64,000 nt of DNA from G001797105 sp964528155 (GCA_964528155.1 CAZGRL010000008.1:1-64000); one strand, 5' to 3'. Shown: positions 49,277 to 59,259, numbered from the stretch's first letter. Made by a program: numbers and translations. The notes: generated by a model from the letters alone, not told the origin.

Positions 49277-50542
49277 ATGAAAGGCTTTCGGTCTTCTCCC
49301 CGCTTTAGGATCATCACCCTTGCCCTCCTGGTCGTAGCCGGAGGCGGGATTGGTCTGCACAGCATGGTGTCCAGGGCTTCGGCATCCCCGAATACCCCGC
49401 TCGTCGGATCAGGCACGGTCGAGGCGACGATCGTCACGTTGTCACCCCAGCTCGCCGGTCGGGTGGCTGAGGTCACGGTCCAGGAAGGAGACACCGTCGC
49501 AGCTGGCGATGTGCTTCTACGGCTGGACGATATGGGGTTGCAGTCGCAGCGGCAGAGCGCCTTCCTGGGAGCCCAGGCGGCGCAGGCGGCCGCGCAGGCC
49601 GAGCTGGATGCTGCACAGCAGGCGTTGAAAGACTTGCAGGACAACGCCCCGGTCGTGACTGCCCAGGCCGCGCTGGCCCTGGCCAACGCCCGCAAGGCGC
49701 TCGACGACGCACAGCGTCATCGGTCGTATCAGTCGAAAGGCAACCGGGCGAGCTCCGAGACAATCGCCGGCACCGAGGCCGATCTGACCCTGGCAAATGA
49801 GAAGGTCAGTGAAGCAGAGGATGCCGTATCGCACGTGAGCAACCTGTCCTCCGACGATCCGAAACGCGCGGCAGCCGAAGCGGCGCTCTATAACGCCCGT
49901 CATGCTCGCGACGTGATTCAGGCCACGCTGAATTGGTATACCGGCTCTCCGACAGATCTCGATCAGGCCATTCTGGACGCCCAGGTCGACATGGCCCAGG
50001 CAACGCTCACCAAAGCTGAGGCGGACTTCGCCAAGGTCAAGATCGGTCCGGATCCGGATGCGCTGCGGCTGGCGCAATCACGGATTGCCGCAGCTCAGGC
50101 AGGCCTGGCAGCTGCCAAGGCTCAGGGGGATGCCGCGGTCCAGGCGATCGACTTGCAGCTTGAGAAGCTCGAACTCCGATCTTCGACGCCGGGGGTTATC
50201 TTGCAGCGCAACATTCAGCCAGGGGAGACCACCGTTCCAGGCGCGGCCTTGTTTCAGATCGGACAGCTGACGTCGCTGGAGATCACCGTTTATCTCCCGG
50301 AAGAAGAATACGCACTCGTTCGCCCCGGCGAACATGCTCAGGTCAGTGTTGACGCCTATCCCAGTCGGGCTTTCAACGCCACAGTCCTGCGCATCGCTGA
50401 CCAGGCCGAGTTCACGCCTCGCAACGTGCAGACGGTTGAGGGGAGGAAGGACACTGTCTATGCCATCACGCTGAGCATCTCCAACCCCGATATGGCCCTC
50501 AAGCCGGGCATGCCGGCCGACGTGACCTTCGGACAGGGTTGA
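49277..50542 (+). CDS. HlyD/YbhG-family membrane fusion protein
   Basis: Periplasmic adaptor-like protein of 421 aa. It has an N-terminal membrane anchor, a biotinyl-lipoyl half (GRVAEVTVQEGDTVAAGDVLLRLDD), a long Ala/Gln-rich alpha-hairpin (about residues 85-290, coiled-coil), and the second lipoyl half (TPGVILQRNIQPGETTVPG) before a beta-barrel. The stop overlaps the next ATPase start. In a monoderm-like or atypical envelope its outer partner is unclear, and no TolC gene is nearby. Confidence 0.87.
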   Translation: MKGFRSSPRFRIITLALLVVAGGGIGLHSMVSRASASPNTPLVGSGTVEATIVTLSPQLAGRVAEVTVQEGDTVAAGDVLLRLDDMGLQSQRQSAFLGAQAAQAAAQAELDAAQQALKDLQDNAPVVTAQAALALANARKALDDAQRHRSYQSKGNRASSETIAGTEADLTLANEKVSEAEDAVSHVSNLSSDDPKRAAAEAALYNARHARDVIQATLNWYTGSPTDLDQAILDAQVDMAQATLTKAEADFAKVKIGPDPDALRLAQSRIAAAQAGLAAAKAQGDAAVQAIDLQLEKLELRSSTPGVILQRNIQPGETTVPGAALFQIGQLTSLEITVYLPEEEYALVRPGEHAQVSVDAYPSRAFNATVLRIADQAEFTPRNVQTVEGRKDTVYAITLSISNPDMALKPGMPADVTFGQG

Positions 50543-51498
50543 TGAGCGAAGATCTTCTCCTCGAGACCGAGGCGCTGGTCAAGATGTACGGCTCGCTCCG
50601 GGCCGTGGACGGCCTCGATCTGCAAGTTCGAGCGGGCGAGATGGTCGGCCTGGTCGGCCCCGACGGCGCCGGGAAAACCACGACCATCCGTATGCTCTGC
50701 GGCGCGCTCACGCCGACCAGTGGTCGGATCCGGGTTGCCGGCTTCGACGTCCCGCAGCAGGTCGAGCGGGCGCGAGAGCAGACCGGCTACCTGGCTCAGA
50801 ACTTCAGCCTGTATGGCGACCTGACGGTGACCGAGAACCTTCGGTTCTTCGGCGCGGTCTTCGACATCCCGGAGGAGGAGATTGAGGTCCGGGCCAAGGA
50901 GCTCCTGGCCTTCGCCGGATTGACCGACTTCGCCGACCGACCGGCTGGTGCGCTGTCCGGCGGGATGCAGAAGAAACTCGGCCTGGCGACGGCGCTCATC
51001 CACAGCCCCAGGGTCTTGCTGCTCGACGAACCGACCGGCGGGGTCGACCCGGTGGCCCGCCAGGAGTTCTGGCACTTGCTGATCGGCCTGCTCCGCCGCG
51101 GCTCAGCCGTCCTGGTCAGCACGCCGTACATGGATGAGGCGATGCGTTTCAACCGCGTCGTGTTCATGAACCGGGGTCGGGCGCTGTTGAATGGACAGCC
51201 ACGCCAATTGCTCAGTCGGCTGGAAGGGCGGATCCTGGAACTCTCCGCCGAACCACAGGCGATCGCCCGTGTGGTGGCTGCGGCTGATCCCGATGTCGAA
51301 GACGTCCAATCCTTCGGAGATCGACTTCACCTGAGGGTGCGTGAAAGCGAAGGCCCAATGACGCGGCTCCCGGTCGAACTGCTTACGGCAGGCATTGCCA
51401 TGACCGACCTCAAGGCGGTTGAGCCCACGCTTGAAGATGTGTTCATCCATCTACTGGAGACGGAGGGTGATGGCCATTGCGCCGACGTCCGCGATTAG
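50542..51498 (+). CDS. ABC transporter ATP-binding protein (YbhF-like, first half)
   Basis: ABC ATPase of 318 aa. Walker A is GPDGAGKTT, signature LSGGMQKK, and Walker B VLLLDEPTGGVD is intact. It corresponds to one half of the fused two-ATPase YbhF; the other half is the next gene, overlapping by 29 bases. The C-terminal domain of about 90 residues is typical of ABC-2 exporters. ATG 50542 overlaps the fusion-protein stop. Confidence 0.87.
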   Translation: MSEDLLLETEALVKMYGSLRAVDGLDLQVRAGEMVGLVGPDGAGKTTTIRMLCGALTPTSGRIRVAGFDVPQQVERAREQTGYLAQNFSLYGDLTVTENLRFFGAVFDIPEEEIEVRAKELLAFAGLTDFADRPAGALSGGMQKKLGLATALIHSPRVLLLDEPTGGVDPVARQEFWHLLIGLLRRGSAVLVSTPYMDEAMRFNRVVFMNRGRALLNGQPRQLLSRLEGRILELSAEPQAIARVVAAADPDVEDVQSFGDRLHLRVRESEGPMTRLPVELLTAGIAMTDLKAVEPTLEDVFIHLLETEGDGHCADVRD

Positions 51499-52450
51499 GG
51501 TCGACGGTCTGACCAAGCGGTTCGGTGAATTCACCGCTGTCGACGGCGTGACCTTCGAAGTCCGTCAGGGCGAAGTCGTCGGCTACCTGGGGCCGAATGG
51601 GAGCGGAAAAACGACCACCATCCGCATGCTGTGCGGGATCCTCAGCCCAACCGCCGGCACGGCGGAGGTCATGGGAGTTGATGTCTTGAATGACCCGGAC
51701 GGTGTCAAGCGACGGATCGGCTACATGTCCCAGAAGTTCGCCCTGTACGACGACCTGACCGTCCTTGAGAACCTGAAGTTTTACGCCGGCGTCTACGAAG
51801 TGCCTGAGTCGCAGGAGGCGGGGCGGCTGGCGGAAGTGCTTCAGATGGCCGGGCTCGAGTCGCGCGCCGAGAGCCCGACGACCGATCTCTCCGGGGGATG
51901 GCGCCAACGCCTGGCATTGGGCTGCGCCATCATCCACCGTCCGCCTCTCCTGTTCCTCGACGAGCCCACAAGCGGTGTGGATCCCGTCGCCCGGCGAGAG
52001 TTCTGGGAGCTGATCTATCAATTGGCGGCGGACGACACAACTGTGTTTGTGACCACTCATTACATGGACGAGGCGGAGCATTGCGGCCGAGTGGGGTTCA
52101 TGCACCTCGGTCATTTGCTGGCGTTCGACACGCCGCGGGCACTCAAGGCCGAATACCTCCACGGCACGACCTGGTTGCTGGAGGCCCGGCCTTTGCTCGA
52201 GGCAGTCGAGACCCTGAGTGGGTTGCCGGGTGTTATCCAGGCACGTTTGCATGGCGATCGGGCGCTTGCGATCACCGAGCCCGAAGAGTGGTCCCCCGCG
52301 TCGCTGACCCGGGTGCTTGCATCCCAAGACATCACCGTCGCATCGGTTGAAGCGTCTGAGCCGACGCTGGAGGACGTCTTCACGTTCTTGGCGCACCGAC
52401 CAAACGGACGTCAGACGGCGGACGGTAGACCGGAGACCGATGACGGATGA
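51470..52450 (+). CDS. ABC transporter ATP-binding protein (YbhF-like, second half)
   Basis: ABC ATPase of 326 aa with Walker A GPNGSGKTT, a signature changed to LSGGWRQR, and Walker B LLFLDEPTSGVD. ATG 51470 follows GGAGGG and lies inside the preceding gene. The last ~14 residues (GRQTADGRPETDDG) are encoded by heptamer array 3, so the repeat has replaced or extended the original C-terminus. Confidence 0.86.
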   Translation: MAIAPTSAIRVDGLTKRFGEFTAVDGVTFEVRQGEVVGYLGPNGSGKTTTIRMLCGILSPTAGTAEVMGVDVLNDPDGVKRRIGYMSQKFALYDDLTVLENLKFYAGVYEVPESQEAGRLAEVLQMAGLESRAESPTTDLSGGWRQRLALGCAIIHRPPLLFLDEPTSGVDPVARREFWELIYQLAADDTTVFVTTHYMDEAEHCGRVGFMHLGHLLAFDTPRALKAEYLHGTTWLLEARPLLEAVETLSGLPGVIQARLHGDRALAITEPEEWSPASLTRVLASQDITVASVEASEPTLEDVFTFLAHRPNGRQTADGRPETDDG

Positions 52451-52537
52451 CCGGTCGGGAATCCGCTTCGCCATGCCGTCCGTCTTCCGTCTCCCGTCCC
52501 CGGTCGCCTACCGTCGTCCGCCGTCTGACGTCTGCTC
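52404..52537. repeat. Degenerate heptamer array 3, entering a coding sequence
   Basis: Units such as CAGACGG, CGGACGG, TAGACCG, GAGACCG are followed by CGTC-type units (GTCTTCC, GTCTCCC, ACCGTCG, TCCGCCG). The first 47 bases lie within the ABC ATPase gene ending at 52450. Confidence 0.75.
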
Positions 52538-52580
52538 TTGGGGGTAGACTTATTCGTCTCGGCTGACACTGCCGACAGCC

Positions 52581-54362
52581 ATGGATCACATCCTCAAACT
52601 CTCCCGCTTTGTCAAACCCTACTGGCGCCGTTCGTTGGCGGCGCTCGCCCTGCTCACGGCGGTCGTGTTTGTGGACCTGTCGATCCCGCGCTTGGTCGAG
52701 CGGATCATCGACCAGGGGATCACTCCGCACGACCAGTCCGTCGTGATCCAGACGTCGTTGATCATGCTCGGTATCTCGGCCTTGAGCACGATCTTCGCCA
52801 TTGGCAACAACTGGCTGTCGGTTCAGGTCGGCGAGAGCGTCGCTCGCGATTTGCGCGAATCCATGTTCCGCAAGATTCAGGCGTTCTCCTTCGGTGATCT
52901 CGACCGCCTCAAGACCGGGCAGTTGCTCGTTCGCCTGAGCAGTGATGCCACTGCGCTCCAACGCCTGACCCAGGTCAGTTTGCGCATTGGGACACGCGCC
53001 CCCTTGCTCATGCTTGGAAGCCTGATCCTCATGGTCAGCACCAGCAAGAGCCTGGCACTGACGATGCTCCCCCTTCTGCTCGTCACCTCTGTGATTATCG
53101 TTTTCTTCATTCACCTGACCGAGCCGCTCTTCCGACTGGCGCAGCAGAAGCTGGATCGGCTCAACACCGTCTTGCAGGAGAACATCGCCGGCGTACGCGT
53201 GGTCAAGGCCTTTGTGCGTGCCGATCACGAGGCGAGGCTGTTCGAATCAGCCAATGAAGACTTCACGGCCAATTCGATCCGCGTGATGCAGTTCATGTCG
53301 AGCATGTCGCCGACCCTGACGGTGTTTGTCAACATCGGGATGGTGATCGTCATCTGGGCTGGAGGGCTGCAGGCCATCGGTGGGAATCTCACCGTCGGGC
53401 AGATCGTCGCCTTCACCAACTACCTGTTGACGACGATGACGCCACTCATCTTGATGACGATGCTCTCGAACGTGTGGGCCGGGGGGATCGCCTCGGCCCG
53501 GCGCGTGGACGAAATCCTCGACATCGTCCCCGAAATCCAGGATCTGCCGGATGCCGCGGCTCTGCCGGACGGGAGTCGGGGGAGGGTGGTCTTCGAGAAT
53601 GTCTCGTTCCACTACAACGGCGACCATGCTGACCGGGTCCTGGACGGAGTCGATCTCGTCGCCGAACCGGGAGAGACCGTCGCCGTCCTGGGAGCCACCG
53701 GCGCCGGCAAGTCGACCCTGATCAACCTGGTCCCGCGTTTCTATGACACCACGGCCGGCCGTGTCTTGATCGATGGGGCGGATGTGCGCGGTGTACGGCA
53801 AGGCTCGGTTTTGGCGCTCGTGGGAGTCGTGCCGCAAGAGACCATTCTCTTCTCCGGCACGGTCCGCGACAACATCCGCTACGGCAACCCGGGGGCGAGC
53901 GAATCTGAGGTGGTCGCCGCCGCCCGTGCGGCTCAGGCGCATGATTTCATCATGGCTATGCCCCAGGGCTATGACTCGCGCGTCGAGGTCCGGGGCGCCA
54001 ACCTCTCCGGAGGCCAGAAGCAGCGCCTGGCCATCGCCCGGGCGCTGCTCACCCGGCCGCGCATTCTGATCCTCGACGACAGCACGAGCTCGGTCGATGT
54101 GGAAACCGAGACCCGCATTCAAGATGCGCTCGCAGCGCAGCCCTTCCCACATACAAGCCTTGTTGTGGCACAACGGATCAGCACCGTCCTGCGAGCGGAC
54201 AAAATCGTGGTGCTGGACAAAGGGCGGATTGCCGCACAGGGCACGCATAAGGAATTGATGGAGACAAGCCCGATCTATCGCGAGATCTATGACTCACAGC
54301 TCGGAGATGGGTTTCACATCGAAGATTTGGCCGGTGAGATCTCGAAGGGCACGCGTGCATGA
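52581..54362 (+). CDS. ABC exporter half-transporter, degenerate ATPase site (MdlA/BmrC-like)
   Basis: Permease-ATPase half exporter of 593 aa with six N-terminal helices and a nucleotide-binding domain from about residue 340. Walker A is GATGAGKST and signature LSGGQKQR. After Walker B the catalytic Glu is Asp (ILILDDSTSSVD), the mark of the non-consensus half of heterodimeric exporters. Its stop overlaps the start of the partner gene (ATGA). The substrate is unknown; drugs or lipids are typical. Confidence 0.92.
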   Translation: MDHILKLSRFVKPYWRRSLAALALLTAVVFVDLSIPRLVERIIDQGITPHDQSVVIQTSLIMLGISALSTIFAIGNNWLSVQVGESVARDLRESMFRKIQAFSFGDLDRLKTGQLLVRLSSDATALQRLTQVSLRIGTRAPLLMLGSLILMVSTSKSLALTMLPLLLVTSVIIVFFIHLTEPLFRLAQQKLDRLNTVLQENIAGVRVVKAFVRADHEARLFESANEDFTANSIRVMQFMSSMSPTLTVFVNIGMVIVIWAGGLQAIGGNLTVGQIVAFTNYLLTTMTPLILMTMLSNVWAGGIASARRVDEILDIVPEIQDLPDAAALPDGSRGRVVFENVSFHYNGDHADRVLDGVDLVAEPGETVAVLGATGAGKSTLINLVPRFYDTTAGRVLIDGADVRGVRQGSVLALVGVVPQETILFSGTVRDNIRYGNPGASESEVVAAARAAQAHDFIMAMPQGYDSRVEVRGANLSGGQKQRLAIARALLTRPRILILDDSTSSVDVETETRIQDALAAQPFPHTSLVVAQRISTVLRADKIVVLDKGRIAAQGTHKELMETSPIYREIYDSQLGDGFHIEDLAGEISKGTRA

Positions 54363-56191
54363 ACGAGCCGGATGAAAAGCCCGGACGCGCCGATGTTCGC
54401 AATGTGCTGGGGCCGCGCCGGCCTTCGAGCCAGAGACGCATCGAGAAGGCCCAGGACCCTCGCAGCGCGCTGGTCCGTCTCTTGCCCTACCTCCAACCGT
54501 TCAAGAACGCCCTGGTCGTGGTCTTCTCATTCGTCCTGATTTACACGCTCCTCGGCCTACTCGGTCCCTACCTGATCGGCGTGGCGATCGACCGGTTCAT
54601 CGCCGGAAAGGACCCGGCCGGCCTGGCTCGGGTTGCACTGTTGATGTTGGTCGTATACGTGGTCGGCAATCTGTTCCAGGCGATCGCCAATTGGATGATG
54701 GCTGGGATTTCGCAACGAGCGCTTAAGCAGATCCGCCGAGACCTCTTTCAGCAGTTGCAGAAGCTGTCAATGAGCTTCTTCGACCGCAGCCCGGCTGGCG
54801 AGTTGATGAGCCGGCTGACGAATGATATAGATGCAATCAATCAGGCCGTGGCCCAGAACGTCACGGCGCTCGTCGCCAGCGTACTCTCGATGGTCGGCAT
54901 CCTTGTGGCCATGTTCGTGCTGAATGCCTGGCTGGCGCTCGTCGCTCTTCTTGTCGTTCCGCTCATGCTCTGGTTCACGCAGTTCGTCGCCAGGTACACA
55001 CGCAAGGGATTTCGAAGGCTTCAACGGAGTCTGGGTGAGCTGAATGCGGCGATGGAGGAATCGATCAGTGGCCAGCGCGTCGTCAGAGCTTTCCGGAGAA
55101 ACGAATCGGTCATCGAGGCATTCCAACGCCGCAACCGGGAGGTCTACCAGGCCGGCGTCTACGCCAACACCTACGCGCTGCTACTCATGCCTATCACCAA
55201 CGTCCTGGGAAACTTGTTCGTGATCACATTGGCCGGATTCGGCGGTTGGTTGGCACTGCGCGATCTGGTGAGCGTGGGTATCATCGCCGCGTTCATTGGG
55301 TACGGACGCAATTTCGTCCAGCCCTTGCGGCAACTGGCCAACATGTACAACGCCATCCAGGCAGCCCTGGCTGGCGCCGAGCGCGTGTTCGAGATCGTCG
55401 ATACCGAACCTGAAATCCAGGATGAGCCGGATGCCTCCCCGATGGACACTGTCCAGGGGGACGTGCACTTCGAGCACGTGAACTTCGGCTACCGGCCGGG
55501 AGTTCCGGTGATCAAGGAGATGACCCTCGAGGCACCGGCAGGAAAGACAGTGGCGCTAGTCGGGCCGACAGGAGCGGGAAAGACCACGCTCGTCAACTTG
55601 CTCATGCGCTTCTACGAGATCGGTTTGGGGGGGGTCACTGTCGACGGCCGGGACATTCGTCGCATTCGCAAGGCCGACCTCAGGCGGCAACTGGGCCTGG
55701 TCTTTCAGGACACCTTTCTCTTCTCCGGGACGGTGATGGATAACATCCGCTACGGTCGGCTGGAGGCGACGGATGAAGAAGTCATACAGGCCGCCAGGAT
55801 GGCGGAGGCCGACCCCTTTATCCGTCAATTGCCCGATGGATATCAGACCGACCTCACTGAGCGTGCCAGCAATCTCAGCCAGGGGCAGAGGCAGCTGCTC
55901 TCGATCGCCCGGGCGATCCTGGCTGATCCGGGGATTCTGATCCTGGACGAGGCTACCAGCAGCGTCGACACCCGAACGGAGGCCCGCATCCAGAAGGCGT
56001 TGCTGCGCCTGATGAAAGGCCGGACGAGTTTCGTCATCGCCCACCGTCTGAGCACCATCCGAGATGCAGATCAGGTCGTGGTGATCAACGAGGGAGAGAT
56101 CGTCGAGCGCGGCACACATCAGTCCCTGCTCGCGCGGAAGGGTTTCTACCATCATCTGTACATGAGCCAGTTCAAGGGGCAGGAGATCTAG
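54359..56191 (+). CDS. ABC exporter half-transporter, consensus ATPase site (MdlB/BmrD-like)
   Basis: Partner half exporter of 610 aa. A ~45-residue polar N-terminal extension is followed by six helices and the ATPase domain with GPTGAGKTT, LSQGQRQ and a canonical Walker B Glu (ILILDEATSSVD). With the previous gene it should make an asymmetric heterodimer with one hydrolytic site. Confidence 0.92.
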   Translation: MNEPDEKPGRADVRNVLGPRRPSSQRRIEKAQDPRSALVRLLPYLQPFKNALVVVFSFVLIYTLLGLLGPYLIGVAIDRFIAGKDPAGLARVALLMLVVYVVGNLFQAIANWMMAGISQRALKQIRRDLFQQLQKLSMSFFDRSPAGELMSRLTNDIDAINQAVAQNVTALVASVLSMVGILVAMFVLNAWLALVALLVVPLMLWFTQFVARYTRKGFRRLQRSLGELNAAMEESISGQRVVRAFRRNESVIEAFQRRNREVYQAGVYANTYALLLMPITNVLGNLFVITLAGFGGWLALRDLVSVGIIAAFIGYGRNFVQPLRQLANMYNAIQAALAGAERVFEIVDTEPEIQDEPDASPMDTVQGDVHFEHVNFGYRPGVPVIKEMTLEAPAGKTVALVGPTGAGKTTLVNLLMRFYEIGLGGVTVDGRDIRRIRKADLRRQLGLVFQDTFLFSGTVMDNIRYGRLEATDEEVIQAARMAEADPFIRQLPDGYQTDLTERASNLSQGQRQLLSIARAILADPGILILDEATSSVDTRTEARIQKALLRLMKGRTSFVIAHRLSTIRDADQVVVINEGEIVERGTHQSLLARKGFYHHLYMSQFKGQEI

Positions 56192-56192
56192 G

Positions 56193-56250
56193 GGGCGGAC
56201 GGTAGACGGCCGACGGCAGACGTCAATCGTCTGTGGTCTGTCGTCTGACA
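56193..56250. repeat. Degenerate heptamer array 4 (palindromic)
   Basis: Four units (GGCGGAC, GGTAGAC, GGCCGAC, GGCAGAC) are followed by four reverse-type units (GTCAATC, GTCTGTG, GTCTGTC, GTCTGAC). It is the clearest small example of the inverted architecture. Confidence 0.75.
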
Positions 56251-56321
56251 CCATCTGCGTGTAGTCTGGTGCAGGCCGTCGGCGGCGCCGTTGGGAGCAT
56301 ACGCGACAGGGAGAATGAGGC

Positions 56322-58157
56322 ATGCTGGGTGGGTTCAAACGACTGCTGATCGGATACCCTATTCCGACTCATCTACTGAGCGAACGCAGGCTGAACAAGA
56401 TCCGTGCTCTGGCTAGCTTCTCGCCGGACGCGCTCTCATCCATCGCGTATGCCAATCAGGAGATCTTTCTGGGCCTGGTCGTCGCCGGGAGCGCCGGCCT
56501 GGCCTTGAGTTGGCCGATCGGTCTGGCGATCACCGGCCTGATGCTCCTTGTCGCCCTCTCGTACTACCAGACAATTCAGTCCTACCCGGACGGCGGCGGA
56601 TCGTACGCCGTCGCTCGACGCAACCTTGGTTTGCTCCCGGGCTTGCTGACCGCCGCTTCGCTCATGATCGGGTACCTGCTCACGGCAGCCGTCAGCCTGA
56701 CGGCGGGTGTTGCCGCGATCGCCTCGGCCTACCCGGGATTGTGGTCGCACCGGGTACCCCTGGCACTTGTCTTCCTTCTTTTCATCGCATTGGTCAACCT
56801 CAGGGGGGCACGTGAAACGGGCACAGGGATGTCCATCCCGGTGTACCTGTTCGTGGTCACCTACCTGGCGATGCTGACTTATGGCGCCGTGCGAGCATTG
56901 CACGATGGCCCGGGTTCTCTGGCAGCCGTTCCACCACCCACACAACCGCTGACAGTCTTACTTATCTTGCACGCGTTCTCGGCCGGATGTACCGCCCTGA
57001 CCGGAATCGAATCGATCAGCAACGGCGTGCCGATCTTCAAGCCGCCCGAGTCCAAGAACGCCGGCCAGACTCTGATCGTTATGGCCTTCCTCATGGGCGT
57101 GCTGTTCCTCGGCAGCCTGGGGTTGACGCACTACCTGGCGGTCGTGGCCGGACCCCAGGAGACCATCCTTTCCGCGCTGGCCCGCCGATTGCTGGGAAGC
57201 GGTCCGGCCTACGTCGCCGTCCAGGTGACAACATTGCTGATCCTGGTCGTCGCCGCGAACACCAGCTTCGCCGGTTTCCCTCGGCTGACGGCGATCCTCG
57301 CCAGAGACGGCTACTTGCCGCGCCAGTTGACGGCCCTGGGCGACCGTCTTTCCCTCGACAACGGGATCCTTCTGCTGACGGCCGGAACCGCCGCGTTGAT
57401 TCTGGTGTTCGGCGGCGACAGCCATGCCTTGATCCCGCTCTTCGCCGTCGGAGTGTTTCTGGCCTTTACCCTGTCACAGGTCGGGATGGTCGTGCATTGG
57501 TGGCGGGAGCGCACACAAGGTTGGACCTGGAAGGCGCTGATCAACGGGGTCGGCGCGTTGGTGACGGGGATGACCGTCGTCATCATCGGTGTCAGTCGAT
57601 TCACCGATGGCGCCTGGATCGTCATCTTCCTGATCCCTCTGACCCTGGGCGTGTTCCTGCCGATTCGATCGCACTATCGCAAGGTCGGGCAGCAGTTGTC
57701 TCTACGCGGACTTGCCCCGCCTTTGCAGCCGATCGCCTCTCTCCGGGTTGTCGTTCCCGTCTCCGGGGTGCACCGCGGGATTATCGACGCGTTGAGTTTC
57801 GCTCGAACCATCACCAATGACGTCACGGCCGTATACATCGAGCTGGAGCCGGGGGCGTCTGAGCGCGTCTGCCAGGAATGGTCGAGTCGCTGGCCGGAGA
57901 TACCGCTGGTGGTTGTGCCCAGTCCGTATCGCTCGATCATCCGCCCGCTGCTGGATTTCCTCGACAAAACGGATGCCGAGCACCACGACGGACAACTGGC
58001 GGTCGTGGTGCTGCCGGAGCTCATCCCGGCCAAGTGGTGGCAGGGGCTGCTGCACAACCAGACGGCCTGGCTCCTCAAGGCGGCCTTGCTGTACAGCCGC
58101 CGCCACCTTGGCTTCCAGCGGGTGATTATCGACGTACCGTTCCATCTACAGAGATGA
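56322..58157 (+). CDS. KimA/YdaO-family potassium transporter (APC superfamily)
   Basis: APC-fold transporter of 611 aa with about 12 helices and a C-terminal cytoplasmic domain (from about residue 470). The N-terminal ALASFSPDALSSIAYANQEI, the segment YPDGGGSYAVARRNLG and the block HAFSAGCTALTGIESISNGVPIFK resemble B. subtilis KimA, a proton-coupled, c-di-AMP-regulated K+ importer of 607 aa. Substrate K+ is inferred from this resemblance; a role as amino-acid permease is possible but less likely. It is a single gene between heptamer arrays. Confidence 0.82.
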   Translation: MLGGFKRLLIGYPIPTHLLSERRLNKIRALASFSPDALSSIAYANQEIFLGLVVAGSAGLALSWPIGLAITGLMLLVALSYYQTIQSYPDGGGSYAVARRNLGLLPGLLTAASLMIGYLLTAAVSLTAGVAAIASAYPGLWSHRVPLALVFLLFIALVNLRGARETGTGMSIPVYLFVVTYLAMLTYGAVRALHDGPGSLAAVPPPTQPLTVLLILHAFSAGCTALTGIESISNGVPIFKPPESKNAGQTLIVMAFLMGVLFLGSLGLTHYLAVVAGPQETILSALARRLLGSGPAYVAVQVTTLLILVVAANTSFAGFPRLTAILARDGYLPRQLTALGDRLSLDNGILLLTAGTAALILVFGGDSHALIPLFAVGVFLAFTLSQVGMVVHWWRERTQGWTWKALINGVGALVTGMTVVIIGVSRFTDGAWIVIFLIPLTLGVFLPIRSHYRKVGQQLSLRGLAPPLQPIASLRVVVPVSGVHRGIIDALSFARTITNDVTAVYIELEPGASERVCQEWSSRWPEIPLVVVPSPYRSIIRPLLDFLDKTDAEHHDGQLAVVVLPELIPAKWWQGLLHNQTAWLLKAALLYSRRHLGFQRVIIDVPFHLQR

Positions 58158-58162
58158 AGTTA

Positions 58163-58276
58163 GGACGACAGACGATGGACGATAGACGACAGGAGACGGA
58201 AGACCGGAGACGGGGCGAGAAACCGGTCATCCGTCTCCCGTCCCCGGTCGTCTGCCAACTGCCGTCCGTCGTCTGA
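58163..58276. repeat. Degenerate heptamer array 5
   Basis: Units AGGACGA, CAGACGA, TGGACGA, TAGACGA and others turn at the centre (AGAAACC, GGTCATC) into CGTCTCC, CGTCCCC, GGTCGTC, CGTCGTC. It occupies the whole space between the K+ transporter and the next ABC operon. Confidence 0.75.
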
Positions 58277-58278
58277 CT

Positions 58279-59259
58279 ATGCCTGAGCGCGCGATCCACA
58301 TCCAAGACTTGCACAAGGATTACATCATCAGCGAGCGCGAGGCCGGCGTCGTCGCGGCGCTGCGCGGCCTGGTCCGCCGCCAGACGAAGAAGGTGCCGGC
58401 AGTCGACGGCATCTCGTTCGACCTCAGGCCGGGTGAAGTCGTCGGATTTCTCGGGCCGAACGGGGCGGGCAAGACCACCACCCTCAAGATGCTTTCGGGC
58501 TTGCTTCATCCTACCTCCGGCGAGATCAGCGTGTTGGGATACACGCCCTGGCAGCGGGAGCGATCCTTCCTTCAACGGATCACGCTCGTAATGGGCCAGC
58601 GCAACCAGCTCGTCTGGGACATCCCGGCGATTGACTCATTCGCACTCAACCAGAGCATCTACCGCCTTCCCGCGGCCGAATACCGCCACACTCTCGATGA
58701 GCTGACCGAGCTCCTAGACCTGGGTCCGCTCCTACATAAGCCTGTCCGCAATCTCTCGTTAGGCGAGCGGATGAAATGTGAGGTCGCCGCGGCCTTGTTG
58801 CATCGGCCTCAGGTCGTGTTCCTGGATGAGCCGACCATCGGCCTCGACGTGACCATGCAACGTCGCATCCGTTCGTTCATCGCCGAGTACAACCGCAGAA
58901 ACGATGCGACGGTCCTGCTGACCAGTCACTATATGGCTGACGTCGAGGCACTCTGCCGGCGGGTGATCGTGATCCATCACGGCCGACTCCTGTACGATGG
59001 GGATCTTTCCGCCCTCCTTCGAAGCTTCAGCGCCGACAAGACGATCGTCGTCCAGCTCGGCGACTGCGATGATGACTTGCGCGCCTACGGCGAGGTCGTT
59101 TCGTGTGAGGATGGGACGGTCACCCTGCGCGTCCCCAAGAGCGAAACTGCCCGCGTCACCAGCCGGCTGCTAGCCGACCTCCCGGTGATCGATCTGACCG
59201 TTGAGGATCCCCCGATCGAAGAGGTGATCGAGCGCGTTTTCGAGCAGGAGGCGCCGTGA
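58279..59259 (+). CDS. ABC-2 exporter ATP-binding protein (COG4586-type)
   Basis: ABC ATPase of 326 aa with Walker A GPNGAGKTT, a signature-like LSLGERMK and Walker B VVFLDEPTIGLD. The N-terminal extension (ISEREAGVVAALRGLVRR before the ATPase core) and the two following permease genes match three-gene ABC-2 systems of the viologen-exporter kind. GTG-starting permease 1 overlaps its end by four bases. Confidence 0.87.
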   Translation: MPERAIHIQDLHKDYIISEREAGVVAALRGLVRRQTKKVPAVDGISFDLRPGEVVGFLGPNGAGKTTTLKMLSGLLHPTSGEISVLGYTPWQRERSFLQRITLVMGQRNQLVWDIPAIDSFALNQSIYRLPAAEYRHTLDELTELLDLGPLLHKPVRNLSLGERMKCEVAAALLHRPQVVFLDEPTIGLDVTMQRRIRSFIAEYNRRNDATVLLTSHYMADVEALCRRVIVIHHGRLLYDGDLSALLRSFSADKTIVVQLGDCDDDLRAYGEVVSCEDGTVTLRVPKSETARVTSRLLADLPVIDLTVEDPPIEEVIERVFEQEAP

